NCBI GenBank assembly: GCA_049999805.1
Contig: JBNGIO010006409.1
Coordinates: forward strand, 1 to 41,668
Reading direction: 5' to 3'
DNA length: 41,668 nt
Source: Folioceros fuciformis
Taxonomy: Eukaryota; Anthocerotophyta; Anthocerotopsida; Anthocerotales
This document shows, in pieces, positions 9,850 through 19,059 of this stretch (position 1 is the stretch's first letter; each line of letters begins with the position of its first letter). Under the pieces are notes generated by a model, which was given only the letters and a program-made list of their open reading frames with translations, had not been told where the DNA came from and ran no database searches. Both the position numbers and the translations under genes were made by a program.

Positions 9850-12200
9850 AAGTTGGGACAGAGATGGAGGTGTCAGGACGCTGCCCTAGTGCATCGGGTG
9901 GATAGGGATCACCAGAGCACAGGTGGCCAAATTAGCAGACCGGCGGGATCAGGGCGGTGGCCTAGATCTGGCCGGATTCAGAAGGCAGGAGCCAGGTTGC
10001 GGCCTCTGGGCAAGCGGTCAGCAGTAGGCTGCGAGGAGGGTGGGTTGGCATATCTAGCCGGCCAGGAGGCCAGATCGACGGACAGTCCTAGGTGGATCAG
10101 CGGGGCGGCTTGGCGACGGATCCGAACTGGCAGACTAGGTAGTCGGTGGGCTAGGCTGCTTGGATCCAGGCTGGCCGGCTGCAGCAGCAGACCAGCCAGA
10201 TGCAAGCAGGTAGCTGCTACAAGCGGCAGCCCCAACCAGCGGTTGAATCCAGCGGGCAGCCAGGTCGAGCAGGTTGGCTGCCTGGTTGGATCTGGAGGCT
10301 AGAGGTCGGCTAGTGGCCTCTGGCCAGTCGGCCAAGTTGTGGGCGAGGAAAGCGGGCTGGGTCGCGGTCAGGGGCAGGGCACTTCGGCGGGCTGTGGCAG
10401 TGCCAGAGCCATGCAGCCAAGCGGCTGGCGAGTCGACATCCAGGTGGGAGGGTGCCGAACCAGATTGGTAGCGGTAGCCGGATTCGGGATGTGATCAGGC
10501 TTGGCAGGCGGAGGCCGGGGTGGATCTAAGCCAGGCCGATGCCTAGAGGAGGGCCGGGCCAGCAGCGGCCCGGCTACGGAGAGCAGGGGTTGCAGAGGAG
10601 CGCTTGCAAGGGCTGGGCAAGCAGCACGGACACCCGGCTACGGGGAGGCAGCCTAGCCTGGCTGCAAGCAGGCAACCTGGTAGCTGGCGGGTGGGTGACC
10701 TAGCAGGCACGGCGCCGGGATCCAGGCAGCCAGGCCTGGCTGGCCAGGATCGCGAGGGGGCTAGCTAGGGGCTACAGCAAGCGGCCCCGTGAGCGGGCTG
10801 CTTGGCCAAATCCAAGAGGGCAGGCCGGCCTGGTAGGCGGCCTGGAGGATGGCTGGGCCAGCGGCGACCCGGCTGTGCGACCAGCGGGGCTGGCCGGCCT
10901 AATGCAGCTGCGGGTGGCCGGACTGGCCGTGACTGGAGGCACGCACTCCAGCAGGCAGCCTAGTAGCGGCTTGGCTGGTCAGTAGCAGGCTGGCAGGCGA
11001 TCCTGTAGGCAGATCCGACCAGGCAGCCGCCTAGTGCAGGCTGGCTGGCTGGAGGAGATCTTGGCCGGCAAGGCGAGGAGCAGGAGGTGCTGCCAAAGCA
11101 GGTACCCACTTGGCGGGTGGCTTAGCGGGATTTGGGGCCAGCCAGGCGGGCTGCAGGCAAGTAGCCGGGTAGGCCAAACGGGTGGCTGCCCTGCAAGGGT
11201 CGAAGACAGGGCACCCCAGGCCCGATGGGTGGCCTACGATGGAGACTAGACTAGCAGGACCGCCAGGTGACGGCAGCTAGCAGCAGTGGCTGAGGTGGCT
11301 AGCCAGCAGGCTCAGGTGGCCCCTGGCTGGATCAGGTTGCAGGCGGCCGGTAGCAGGCAGGGCTGGGGGGACGATGGATCCAGTAGCCAGGCCGACTAGC
11401 TAGACCATGGGTAGTCGGCGGGGTGGCTGGATCATGGCCAAAGCAGCCGGGTTGCAGGTAGGCGCGACCACCGGGCCAGCTGTAGAGGAGGCTGGGGCGG
11501 ACTGAGGCAGGAGCCGGGTTGGATCCAAGTAGGCGGCGGCGCTAGACCTGGACCAGGACGAGGCAGGGTGCAGGCGAATCTCGGCAGGTAGGAGGCAAGC
11601 TAGGCGGTCCAGTCGTCCAGGCGGATCAGAGGCGGGCGCTGGCCGGATTGCCAGGCAGCCAGGGGGCGGACCAGTAGCAGGCTAGCAGGCAGTCAGATGG
11701 TAGGTAGGTCTGGTGCTGGCTGGATCATGGTCGGTAGATCAGCTGGATGGCTGGATCAGATAGCTGGATGGCTTAGGAAGGCAGGCCGACTAGCTCCAAG
11801 ATCTCAAATAGGCTGGTGACCAGTCGAATTTGGGCGGGCAGGTTGGCTGATCGGACTGGCGGCCTACCAGGGCAAATCGGTCAGCCGGAGTACAGGCGGC
11901 CTGGTTGCTGAGTGCAAGTAGGCGCCCCAGCAGAGCGGACACAACCGGCAGGCAGCCGGCAAGTGTCCCTACAGGTAGACAGCCAGCAGGAGCTGGCGAG
12001 GCCAGTGGCTGAGGATTCAGGGGCACTAGCAGGGCTGGATCCCCGAAGCCAAGCAGCCGCCTGGCGGCTGGCTGGGAGAAATCGGGCCAGAGGGGAAGGC
12101 GGATTCTGGTAGGAGGCTGGCTTGCGGGCGCATGGCAGGCTGGCTGCGGCTGGTTGAGCTAGGGCCGCTTGGGGTGGCTGACTGGCCAGGTAATTGAAGG
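9850..12200. repeat. G-rich low-complexity tract in LTR C
   Basis: About 2.3 kb is made of irregular repeats of short words such as GGCTGGC, GGCAGGC, CAGCAGG and GGATC. The plus strand is visibly richer in G than C. There is no clean period. Translations in several frames give Gly/Ala/Arg/Gln-rich ORFs that follow from composition, so I do not call genes. The same composition resumes at about 12520-12840. Between them, 12200-12510 is ordinary mixed sequence with no feature I can identify. Confidence 0.8.
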
Positions 12201-13078
12201 TGGACAGGGAGGCAGCGGTGGAAAAATGTGTGTGTTTCTCTAGTAGGCAGGAGGTGAGGAGAATGGTGGTGGATGATGTGAAGTCTGCAAGGGCTGCATT
12301 ATGCTAGGCCATGCTCAATGTGGTTCGCAGGGGAGACATTATCACCTTGCTGCCTGTGTACCCCTCTATCCCTGCCCGTCCTTCTTCCTCCGTTCACAGT
12401 GCAACATGCCTGCTTAAGGGCGAGGCCAAGGTTGTGGACAGGGCAACAATGCTGGGGACGGAGTGGAGTTGTGGAGACACATTTCAACCTCACTGCTAAT
12501 TAGTGAGAAAATTACAAAACCTGGCCGGGGGGAAGTCCAGGCTAGGGGGGGGAATCCTGACAGGTGGCTGGCCTAGCAACAGCTGGCTAGATCAGGGCTA
12601 GGCCTACCAAGCGGGGAGCAAGGGTGGCCCTCGTGAGACGGCTGGGGGCAGGATTCGGGAGTCGGGCAGCGACCTGCGGCCTGGCTACAGGATCCTAAGC
12701 AAGGAAGACAGCCGGATTTGGGTTGTGGTCTTGGGCGGATCCGGCTGACTGCAGATGCAAGGGAAGGTGCCTGAGCCCTGGCTGATGGTTAGCTGTCTGG
12801 ATACGGGTTGCAGGGCACTAGATGAGTAGATCTGCTGGGTCATGGGCCTTGGCCCACAGAATGGAGGGAAGGGTCAGAAGACGGTGGGGCTTTGAAGGGT
12901 TGCAGGATGATTCGAGGGAAAGGGAGGAGAGGAGAGTGTTGAGGGGCACTTCGGATTCTTGCTAGTTGTGAGAGGCTAACAATGTTGGATAGAGGGCAAC
13001 CAGCGGTGTCCAAGGGGGTAACGGGCAATTAGGTGCAGGTTAGAGTTAGGCTTGGGCTAAGTTGCAATCAGAACTAGG

Positions 13079-13345
13079 CCTGACTATATTTAGGTCTGTT
13101 TAGTTTTAGGTCAGGCTTAGATTAGGTCTAGGTCAGGCCTAGATTAGGTCTAGGTCAGGCCTAGNNNNNNNNNNTAGGTCAGGCCTAGATTAGGTCTAGG
13201 TCAGGCCTAGATTAGGTCTAGATCAGGCCTAGATTAGGTTAGATCTGGGTTAGACTTAGGCTAGGCCTAGGTTAGATTTGGGTTAGATTTAGGTCAGATC
13301 CAGGTTAGGTCATACCTAGGTCAGGTTTAGGTCAGAATTTGGTTA
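13079..13345. repeat. 22-bp tandem satellite in LTR C
   Basis: A unit close to ATTAGGTCTAGGTCAGGCCTAG is repeated in tandem, regular around the 10-N gap at 13165-13174 and degenerating after 13230 into TAGGTTAGATTTGGG-like variants. The gap sits inside the regular part, so the array length is not reliable. It is not telomeric, since no TTTAGGG units are present. Flanks 12840-13079 and 13345-14030 hold no gene; 13720-13950 is rich in GAAG/TGAAG words. Confidence 0.85.
13165..13174. other. Assembly gap (10 N) in the 22-bp satellite
   Basis: The gap interrupts the regular part of the tandem array; the copy number is therefore unknown. Confidence 0.95.
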
Positions 13346-14165
13346 GGTCAGAGAGAGGAGGTAGGGTAATTGATTCAGGTTAACCATAGTAGACAGAGAT
13401 AGAGGGTAGGCAGATAAGAGGGGAGACCTGCCATTGAGAGGGGGCGGTCTATGGCGTGATATCCCCGGACTTTGTGGGTAGAACTCCTGGCTTAGGGCGC
13501 TGAGCCGGTTGAGGATGACCCAAAGTCTTGATTCCCCTTGCCACTAGGGGAACGTGGGGATCCCGGGGCTGTTAAGATCCGTGTGGCCGGATCCGCAAGG
13601 GCTACATGAATCGCAGGTTGGCTGAAGTGAAGGAACAGGACCGTGAGCTGGGGGGGGCTATCCAGTCCTAGATCCACACTATGCTTGAAGGCTGCAAGAA
13701 GTGAAGCCATTGTGTCCTAATTTCCAGGGGGGGAAAAGCTGAAGAAAAGGGAGGGAGAGTTGGAGTGAAATGCATAGAAGTGAAGAGTGAGCTGTTGAAG
13801 TGCAGGAGTGTGTGTTGAAGTGGGGGGTGGAGGACTGAAGTGAAGAGGAAGGGACTGAAGTGGGAAGTTTGCAGAGCTGAGGTGAAGGAGAAAGTGGCTG
13901 AAGTGGAAATCAAGAAGAGCTGAAGGACTGAAGAACAGGAGTGTGAGTTGGGCGAGCTGACTTAGGGGGTAGGCTAGGCTTCTAGCCTTTTTGTTGTCAG
14001 TGTATGGACAGACCTATAGACCGGCTGATAGGTAGGAGTGTGATAGGTAGTGTTCCTTGGCACTAGTTCACTCCCTTGGGAGCGAATCATAGGACTGCAA
14101 CGACAATAGGGGAATGTGTGGCCCCTTAGGTGGTTCTTGGGTGCAAGAAATCATTCCACAGGAGG

Positions 14166-14431
14166 TTAGCCACAGTCTTCCCTCTGAACCCCTCCCGACG
14201 GTATCACCAATTCCCCACCAACCGACCCGCATCCTCCAACGTCGAGACCGGCACCTCCGGCACCGACACATCCGGCACCGACACATCCGTGACTTCCTGG
14301 TTGCGTGGGAGGGCGAGCCCGATTCAGCGGCAACATGGGAACCTGAGGATTTCTATCTACAATTCCCCCGTCTGCGTGAGCAGATTCTAGATGGCCAGGA
14401 GGACCCGGCCCCAGCAAGTGGGGGAGAATGA
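14166..14431 (+). pseudogene. gypsy chromodomain, separated from integrase by LTR C
   Basis: The frame ending at TGA 14429-14431 encodes DFLVAWEGEPDSAATWEPED and then LREQILDGQE. This is a chromodomain, which in chromoviruses guides integration to marked chromatin. Aromatic and acidic positions typical of the fold (LVAWEG, TWEPED) remain. Just before it a 15-bp unit is duplicated, giving RHRHIRHRHIR. The frame at 14166 is the continuation of the integrase frame that stops at 9600, so LTR C split one ORF. The stop codon overlaps the first bases of the 3' LTR. Confidence 0.92.
14416..14428 (+). promoter_or_regulatory. gypsy polypurine tract
   Basis: AAGTGGGGGAGAA abuts the first base of the 3' LTR. 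Its position and purine run fit the plus-strand primer of gypsy elements. Confidence 0.85.
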
Positions 14432-14766
14432 AACATGATGACGAGCAGGCCACTCAAGTCATCCGCCGAGGAACCGAAGCTACCACGAAACAGGTAGTAG
14501 GAACCCTACGAAACACTCATGGTTTTAGCGAATACCCAATTGATACGAAATAATTAAACAGATACTAATTAAATAGATAAATGCCAGTATATAGGATATC
14601 CGGATAACTAAAAATTGTTATACCAGTAGAATCCCAAGAAGTAGGGTAGTTAGGCGGGTAGGCACAGCCTTCTTGGAACTGCTCGCACACATGTATTTGT
14701 AGCGAATCTGAACATGAAGAGAACGTCCAATTTCCCAAAGCCGGAATCCAGAGCTGCCCCGTAACA
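14429..14766 (+). repeat. gypsy 3' LTR (338 bp)
   Basis: It starts TGAAACATGATGAC and ends CCCCGTAACA, the same length as the 5' LTR. CAAGT follows at 14767-14771, matching 4326-4330. Confidence 0.93.
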
Positions 14767-14771
14767 CAAGT

Positions 14772-15990
14772 CGTTGTTTTGTAAGGATCCTGTAGCAAGG
14801 AGTTCCCTTTGCGGGGTTTCAATGATGTAGTGACCATCCCCGAAGCATACGTAACAGCCTGAGAAAATAGGCCTGTAAAATAGGCACTGGAGGAAGATCC
14901 TCCAGCATAAAAAGTGTTGGATAATTTGCGTCTTGCTTCTTCTGTTAGCATAGAGCTAATAACTTTGTTGACTGTCAGGGGAGTTACTCCTTGAAGGGAC
15001 TACACAACACTAACCCAGGACTCGGGCAGCGTGAAAAGGAGTAGGGCTGCAGAAAGATCTTTGGTAAGGGTGAATCCAGTGGCCTTGAATTTTGTTGACC
15101 AGCTACGGAAGTGCATAGTATGTTGGTCGACGAGATCTCCCTCTTGCGTGCGCAGGTTGAAGAAGTGTGTACAGTGTGCATAATATTATATCGTGCAATT
15201 GCTGCCAGGCAGCTACTGTAGTGTTTGTGTTTTCGATTTGTTGGACATTCCCATGACACATAGCCTGGATGATCATGTTGTGTGCTTGTTGATTGGCGTC
15301 TTCCCAGTCCTCCTTTTCTTTTGTTGTTCCGTTGGTTGGGTAGGCTATGGGAACAGGGGGGTTGCCTATGCCTTCTACGTAGCCCCATAATTTTCTCTCC
15401 TTTAGGATATTTTTATCCTAAATTTCCATGTTGGAAAGTTTTGCTACTAACCATCGAACTTGTCTTCTTTGGACAGGCTGGTGTGGGAGGACATGGTGTT
15501 GGTGGCGTTCTAAACGCTGAAGATAGTGTTTCTAATTATACTAGATACATCTAATTGCATGGTGAGGACAACTTTGTAAGTTCGTTGAGGGAATTTGATG
15601 TGGGAATGTGATTCGCCTAGACTGTTGATTTTCTGTATTATTGAGGTTTGTGTTTCTTGAATTTCCTTCGCAGATGGGAGCATGAAGAGGTTGTGTTGTC
15701 TACATAGAGAACTGAGGTGAGAGATTACTTTCTCCTTGACATCTGTGAGTGAGATGGGAGCGATGATGTCTAGACATGTGGTAAATTCCCTTTTCATTGT
15801 TGATGGAAGAGGTATTCTACCTGGATGTATGAGAAGTCATAATCATTATGTTCTAGGTGACCTCTGAGGAGTAGTTCTTTGCCAATTAAAAAGTAGGACA
15901 CCACAGGTCCTAAACCAGCCATAATGACAAAGGTTTTCCTGTGCCTCTTTGAGGTATCGAATCTCTCTGTTGGACCTTTGCCATTGAAGG
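14772..15990 (-). pseudogene. copia-1 gag and remnant of the protease region
   Basis: The minus strand reads GDLVDQHTMHFRSWSTKFK, DLSAALLLFTLPESW, VNKVISSMLTEEARRKL, a UBN2/Retrotran_gag type core. Upstream (15797-15510) a frame with SLTDVKEKVISHLSSLCRQH may be its N-terminal part. The frame then jumps to GDGHYIIETPQRELLATGS, which is the tail of a copia protease/pre-integrase region and continues at 4330 across the gypsy insertion. No zinc knuckle or DSG motif lies between, so a deletion near 14870-14890 removed them. There is a TAG after ESWVSVV. Confidence 0.8.
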
Positions 15991-16120
15991 TATTTGGCTT
16001 TTTTTTCCTGCCTTCTTTGCAAGGCGCCTTAGCCTCTGATCACCAGGCACTAGGTCGCAATTGGCGGGGCATTATGGTGTGGCTGGTATGGATGAGATCA
16101 ATGGACCAGAGGGAAGGGAT

Positions 16121-16135
16121 CCTGCTCTGATACCA
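16121..16135 (-). promoter_or_regulatory. copia-1 primer-binding site
   Basis: The minus strand reads TGGTATCAGAGCAGG, an exact plant initiator-tRNA-Met site. It sets the 5' end of the copia-1 internal region and fixes the element's orientation. Confidence 0.85.
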
Positions 16136-16320
16136 TATAATTATCAGGATTAGATTTGCATTGACACGTGATCGTTAAGTACATAGGTGAAATGCTACGA
16201 GCATACTCGTAACCGTTCACTTAAGTTCGACTTTTGGTATCTAGTGTGTAGACCGAAACGTGCCCTAACCTAGGCAGTAGATATGCATTAATAATAGGCC
16301 CACCTTTGATACCCTACAGT
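16136..16320 (-). mobile_element. Probable copia-1 5' LTR, limits unresolved
   Basis: By position, sequence right of the primer-binding site should be the copia-1 5' LTR. It begins TATAATTATC on the plus strand, so the usual TG/CA end is missing or a few bases are interposed. I found no second copy in the window to define its length; the right limit given is nominal. Confidence 0.4.
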
Positions 16321-16537
16321 CAGTGTTTGGGCAACCAGCATGTGCACCTCCATGCTCTTCTGAAAGGCACCAGTGCTGTGCACCAGCCTTTTTCAAGCAC
16401 AGCAAAGTAACATGGTCAGCGAAAATGAGGCCCTCCAGCTCTAGTCGTCCACACACAACTAGCGCTTCCTGTTCGAGCAAGCCCGTGCTTGGCATACCTA
16501 GTCTCATAGCATTCCAGATGGAATATTCTACTCGCAC
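16265..16537 (-). pseudogene. Possible LINE reverse transcriptase fragment
   Basis: The minus-strand ORF has LELEGLIFADHVTLLCLKK followed by AGAQHWCLSEE. This resembles the LINE-type catalytic block (hydrophobic, then FADD plus hydrophobics, then a Leu/Gln helix), with the second catalytic Asp changed to His. Only about 90 codons are seen, with no endonuclease or other block nearby. It may be an old truncated LINE, or a chance likeness. The stretch 16540-16720 shows nothing identifiable. Confidence 0.35.
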
Positions 16538-16725
16538 CTCAAATGGACACCGAGATCAATGTACTCGTCGCTTCACAAATAAATCCTTCTTACAGACAGA
16601 CACTTTCGAAACTTTGCCTCTAATTACAAAATAGGTGTAGATGTGACAATAATGAGCATCTTGGCATTCATGTATGTATTATTTGTTGTAGGTTTCAAAA
16701 CATTCACTCATGACCATGGTGGTGT

Positions 16726-16925
16726 AGGGTTATTAAAGACCAATGTGTTTAGACTAATGTGTTTAGTCTAAGATTAGTGTCTAGTTAAGTATTCATTAGT
16801 TTAGATTAGCTTAAGCTAATCTGTAGGAAGCTTCTTGCGCAGCTTCTTGTGCGCTTCTTGTGAAGCTTCCTAGGGAGCTCTTCTAGAGGGTATAAATACC
16901 CCCTTGAGCTCCCTTGCATATTAAG
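16726..16925 (+). repeat. LTR-like repeat with TATA box, left member
   Basis: It starts AGGGTTATTAAAG and contains an 18-bp perfect palindrome, GATTAGCTTAAGCTAATC (16804-16821), then CTTCTTGCGCAGCTTC-type repeats, then GGGTATAAATACCC near 16889-16902, a good TATA box in a short inverted repeat. A related copy without the TATA box starts at 18118. The pair, about 1.4 kb apart in direct orientation, may be LTRs of a small non-autonomous element, but ends and target duplications were not resolved. Confidence 0.5.
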
Positions 16926-17330
16926 ACTCATTGTGAGAGTGTGACCTCTCTTTCTCCTCTCCTCCTTGCCTCCTCCTCTCCTCCTTCACCATGTAGCTTC
17001 TGGAGCTATCCTTCAAGTGGAACAATGCACATGACATTGGAGCACCATGGACCATTGGATCACTAACAGTGTGGTTTAACTTCTTCCAAACATGGCATAA
17101 GGAAACCTTGTGGCCAAACTCCTTACACACCTAGCAAAAGGGAACGTGGTGGCTGAACTTCGTACACACTTAACAAAAGGTAACATACGTTATCTACCTT
17201 TTTGGCTAAGGGCAGTTGGAGGCTTAGTGCCTTGGCATGTTGCTATTAAAACAACATCCTACTGGGATTAACATCAATTATTAGGACGAAGCAAACCTCC
17301 ACTGGCCTAGTAAGGTTGGTCGTAAACTAT
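16926..17330. other. Non-coding stretch between LTR-like repeats
   Basis: After the TATA box comes a C/T-rich leader (CTCCTCTCC words), then mixed sequence. A short imperfect repeat (GGCATAAGGAAACC, then CTCCTTACACACCTAGCAAAAGG and CGTACACACTTAACAAAAGG) is visible near 17090-17180. No protein of convincing length is present. It may be internal sequence of the small element flanked by the LTR-like pair. Confidence 0.35.
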
Positions 17331-17660
17331 GGAATTAATAAATTGGGACTATTAAAAGTCTCTCTCTGTGTACAATCGGCCGAAGGTGTTACAATTATTG
17401 TTATTATTAATTTTTAATGTTTGATTTGCTCTTTGATTTTAGATTGTAGAAGTGGTAAGACCAAAGTCTATTGCGGTAGCCATTAACTAAGTCTTGGAAT
17501 TAATAAATTGGGACTATTTGAAGTCTCTCTCTATGTACAGTCAGCCGAAGTTGTTACAATTATTGTTATTATTAATTTTTAATGTTTGATTTGCTCTTTG
17601 ATTTTAGATTGTAGAAGTGGTAAGGCCAAAGTCTATTGCGGTAGCCATTAACCAAGTCTT
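17331..17660. repeat. 165-bp tandem duplication
   Basis: 17331-17495 and 17496-about 17660 are adjacent direct copies, each starting GGAATTAATAAATTGGG and ending near GTAGCCATTAAC..AAGTCTT. They differ by a small number of substitutions, for example CTGTGTACAATCGG against CTATGTACAGTCAG. No ORF is present. From 17661 to 18117 I see mixed sequence with two or three copies of a TTTTCTCCATGGTCAAGCA block (about 17930-18105). Confidence 0.9.
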
Positions 17661-18117
17661 AAAGCTTGTGAAAGAAGCTAAACTGCTTATAGGTCTAAAA
17701 GGGAAGGATCATTATCGAAGAAAACTCTAGAGAGGACTTTGACTAGGGTGTGCATGACTAGAGGAGTTATGTCAGATTGACAACTAAGGCAACAACAAGC
17801 ATAAGGAGGACACTTATTTTTTCTCCTTCTTTTGCTTTTTCCTCCTCCCACCAGCCCCTCCCTCTTCTTGTCTGTACACAGGTTGGCTGGTTCTTCATAG
17901 AAGAAATCACTCTAGCCTAACATTTTAGACTTTTCTCCATGCTCAAGCATTGTAACTCATGCACCCATCCATCCACTTGCCCGGTTGGCTGGTTCTACAT
18001 AAACGAAGTCACTCCAACATGACGTTTTAGATTTTTCTCCATGGTCAAGCATTATGTCCCATGTTTTAGACTTTTCTCCATGGTCAAGCATAGTGTCTCA
18101 TGTTTTGGACTTTTAAT

Positions 18118-18430
18118 AGGGTTAATAAAGTCCAATGTGCTTATACTAATGTGTTTAGTGTAAGATTAGTATCTACTTAAGTACCATTAGTTTAGATTAG
18201 CTTAAGCTAATCAGTTGGAAGCTGTACCATTAGTTTAGATTAGCTTAAGCTAATCAGTTGGAAGCTTCTTGCGCAGCTTACGATGCGCTTATTACGCAGC
18301 TTTTCATGCGCTTCTTGCACAGTTTCCCATGCGCTTCTTGCGCAGTTTCCCATGCACTTCTTGCGCAGTTTCCCATGCGCTTCTTGCGTAGTTTCCCATG
18401 CGCTTCTTGCGCAGCTTCTTAGGTCCTAAG
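18118..18430 (+). repeat. LTR-like repeat, right member, with 43-bp and 23-bp tandem units
   Basis: It starts AGGGTTAATAAAG like 16726. The 18-bp palindrome occurs twice (18195-18212 and 18238-18255) because a 43-bp unit is tandemly duplicated. It is followed to about 18420 by six or seven copies of a 23-bp unit near CAGTTTCCCATGCGCTTCTTG, each with small changes. These expansions are absent from the left member. Confidence 0.8.
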
Positions 18431-19059
18431 ATTGGAAGCTTCCTATGACTCTAGTGGTAATTAGACCCTTGCTCGATGCCAGGACCTAAGACTCTAGTGG
18501 TAATGAAGACTCTTTCTCCTTAGTAGCTTGGAGGACCTAGGACTCTAGTGGTAGTGAAACTCTTAGTCCTAGTAGTAGTGAAGACTCTTTCTCCTTAGTA
18601 GCTTGGAGGACCTAGTGAAACTCTTTTTCCTTACTAACTTGGAGGACCTAGTGAAACTCTTTTTCCTTACTAACTTGGACACTGATGTTTTACCTACTAT
18701 GAGTAGCCATCAGGGTCAAGGGTAGCCCTAGTGTCTAATCAAGATTTATCAAGATTTATAAATGGACCTAACCTTCTTGATGCATCAAAGATGTGCACGA
18801 GGTTCTTGAGCATAGGAAACAACTTGGCTATGAGGTTCTTGAGCTTAGGAAACACCATAGCATGAGGTGTTTTTTCCTTCTGAAGAGTTGAGGATCTTTC
18901 AAAATAAAATTTTAAGTACAGAGGGCCCGTAGATCCTATCAGAACCCCACGACGGAATAGACCGTGACGTGGACCCCATTTAGCGACCACGGAGGGTGCA
19001 TGCGTGCCCCGTATCACTCCAGAATCCCTAGGCTTCAAGTGTTAAGTCGGCAAAATTAC
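18430..19059. repeat. Degenerate tandem repeats, then non-coding sequence
   Basis: 18430-18690 consists of irregular direct repeats around GACTCTAGTGGTAGTGAA and TAGCTTGGAGGACCTAG. 18739-19038 is open on the minus strand (99 codons, with two KLFPMLKNL-like repeats), but shows no known domain, and I do not call it a gene. The segment joins the last branching-enzyme exon at 19060, so part of it may be intron. Confidence 0.5.

Larger units (their letters stand above)
9601..14160 (-). mobile_element. Long LTR C, 4,560 bp, probable solo LTR of a LARD-like element
   Basis: The insert is bounded by GGAGG at 9596-9600 and 14161-14165. On the minus strand it begins TGTGGAATGA and ends GTCCACA, so it has TG...CA ends and a 5-bp target duplication. 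Its first 100 bases on the minus strand align with the heads of LTRs A (38239) and B (30205). I found no second copy of that head inside it, so it is best read as one very long LTR left after recombination. It carries no recognisable protein. An alternative is a non-LTR insert that happens to have these ends, which I think unlikely. Confidence 0.8.
4331..14766 (+). mobile_element. Ty3/gypsy chromovirus, 10,436 bp, with nested insert
   Basis: The unit has two LTRs of 338 bp each, 5-bp target duplications, a tRNA-Met primer-binding site, gag with zinc knuckle, then protease, reverse transcriptase, RNase H, integrase and a chromodomain. The order integrase after RNase H plus the terminal chromodomain identify a chromovirus. 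Without the 4,560-bp insert at 9601-14160 and one of its target duplicates the element would be about 5.9 kb, a normal size. The LTRs differ by numerous substitutions, mostly transitions, so the insertion is old. It sits inside the copia-1 pre-integrase coding region. Confidence 0.95.
2165..16135 (-). mobile_element. copia-1: decayed Ty1/copia element, interrupted by a gypsy element
   Basis: Order on the minus strand is primer-binding site (16135-16121), gag (about 15990-14870), a short protease-region tail, then a gypsy insertion at 14771/4326, then pre-integrase and integrase (4330-3400), a proline-rich linker and the first part of reverse transcriptase down to 2165, where copia-3 begins. 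The gag-pol order with integrase before reverse transcriptase identifies Ty1/copia. The gag zinc knuckle and the protease DSG motif are not found, so there is an internal deletion. The YVDD part of reverse transcriptase and RNase H are not joined to it in this window. Confidence 0.85.

Noticed and set aside
9853-12112. Many ORFs of 60-150 codons in the G-rich tract
   Set aside because: They are Gly/Ala/Arg/Gln-rich in several frames on both strands, overlap each other and follow from composition; no domain or codon pattern supports any of them.
13079-13345. CRISPR-like or telomere-like repeat
   Set aside because: The 22-bp units are contiguous without spacers, and no TTTAGGG units occur; it is a plain tandem satellite in a plant retroelement.
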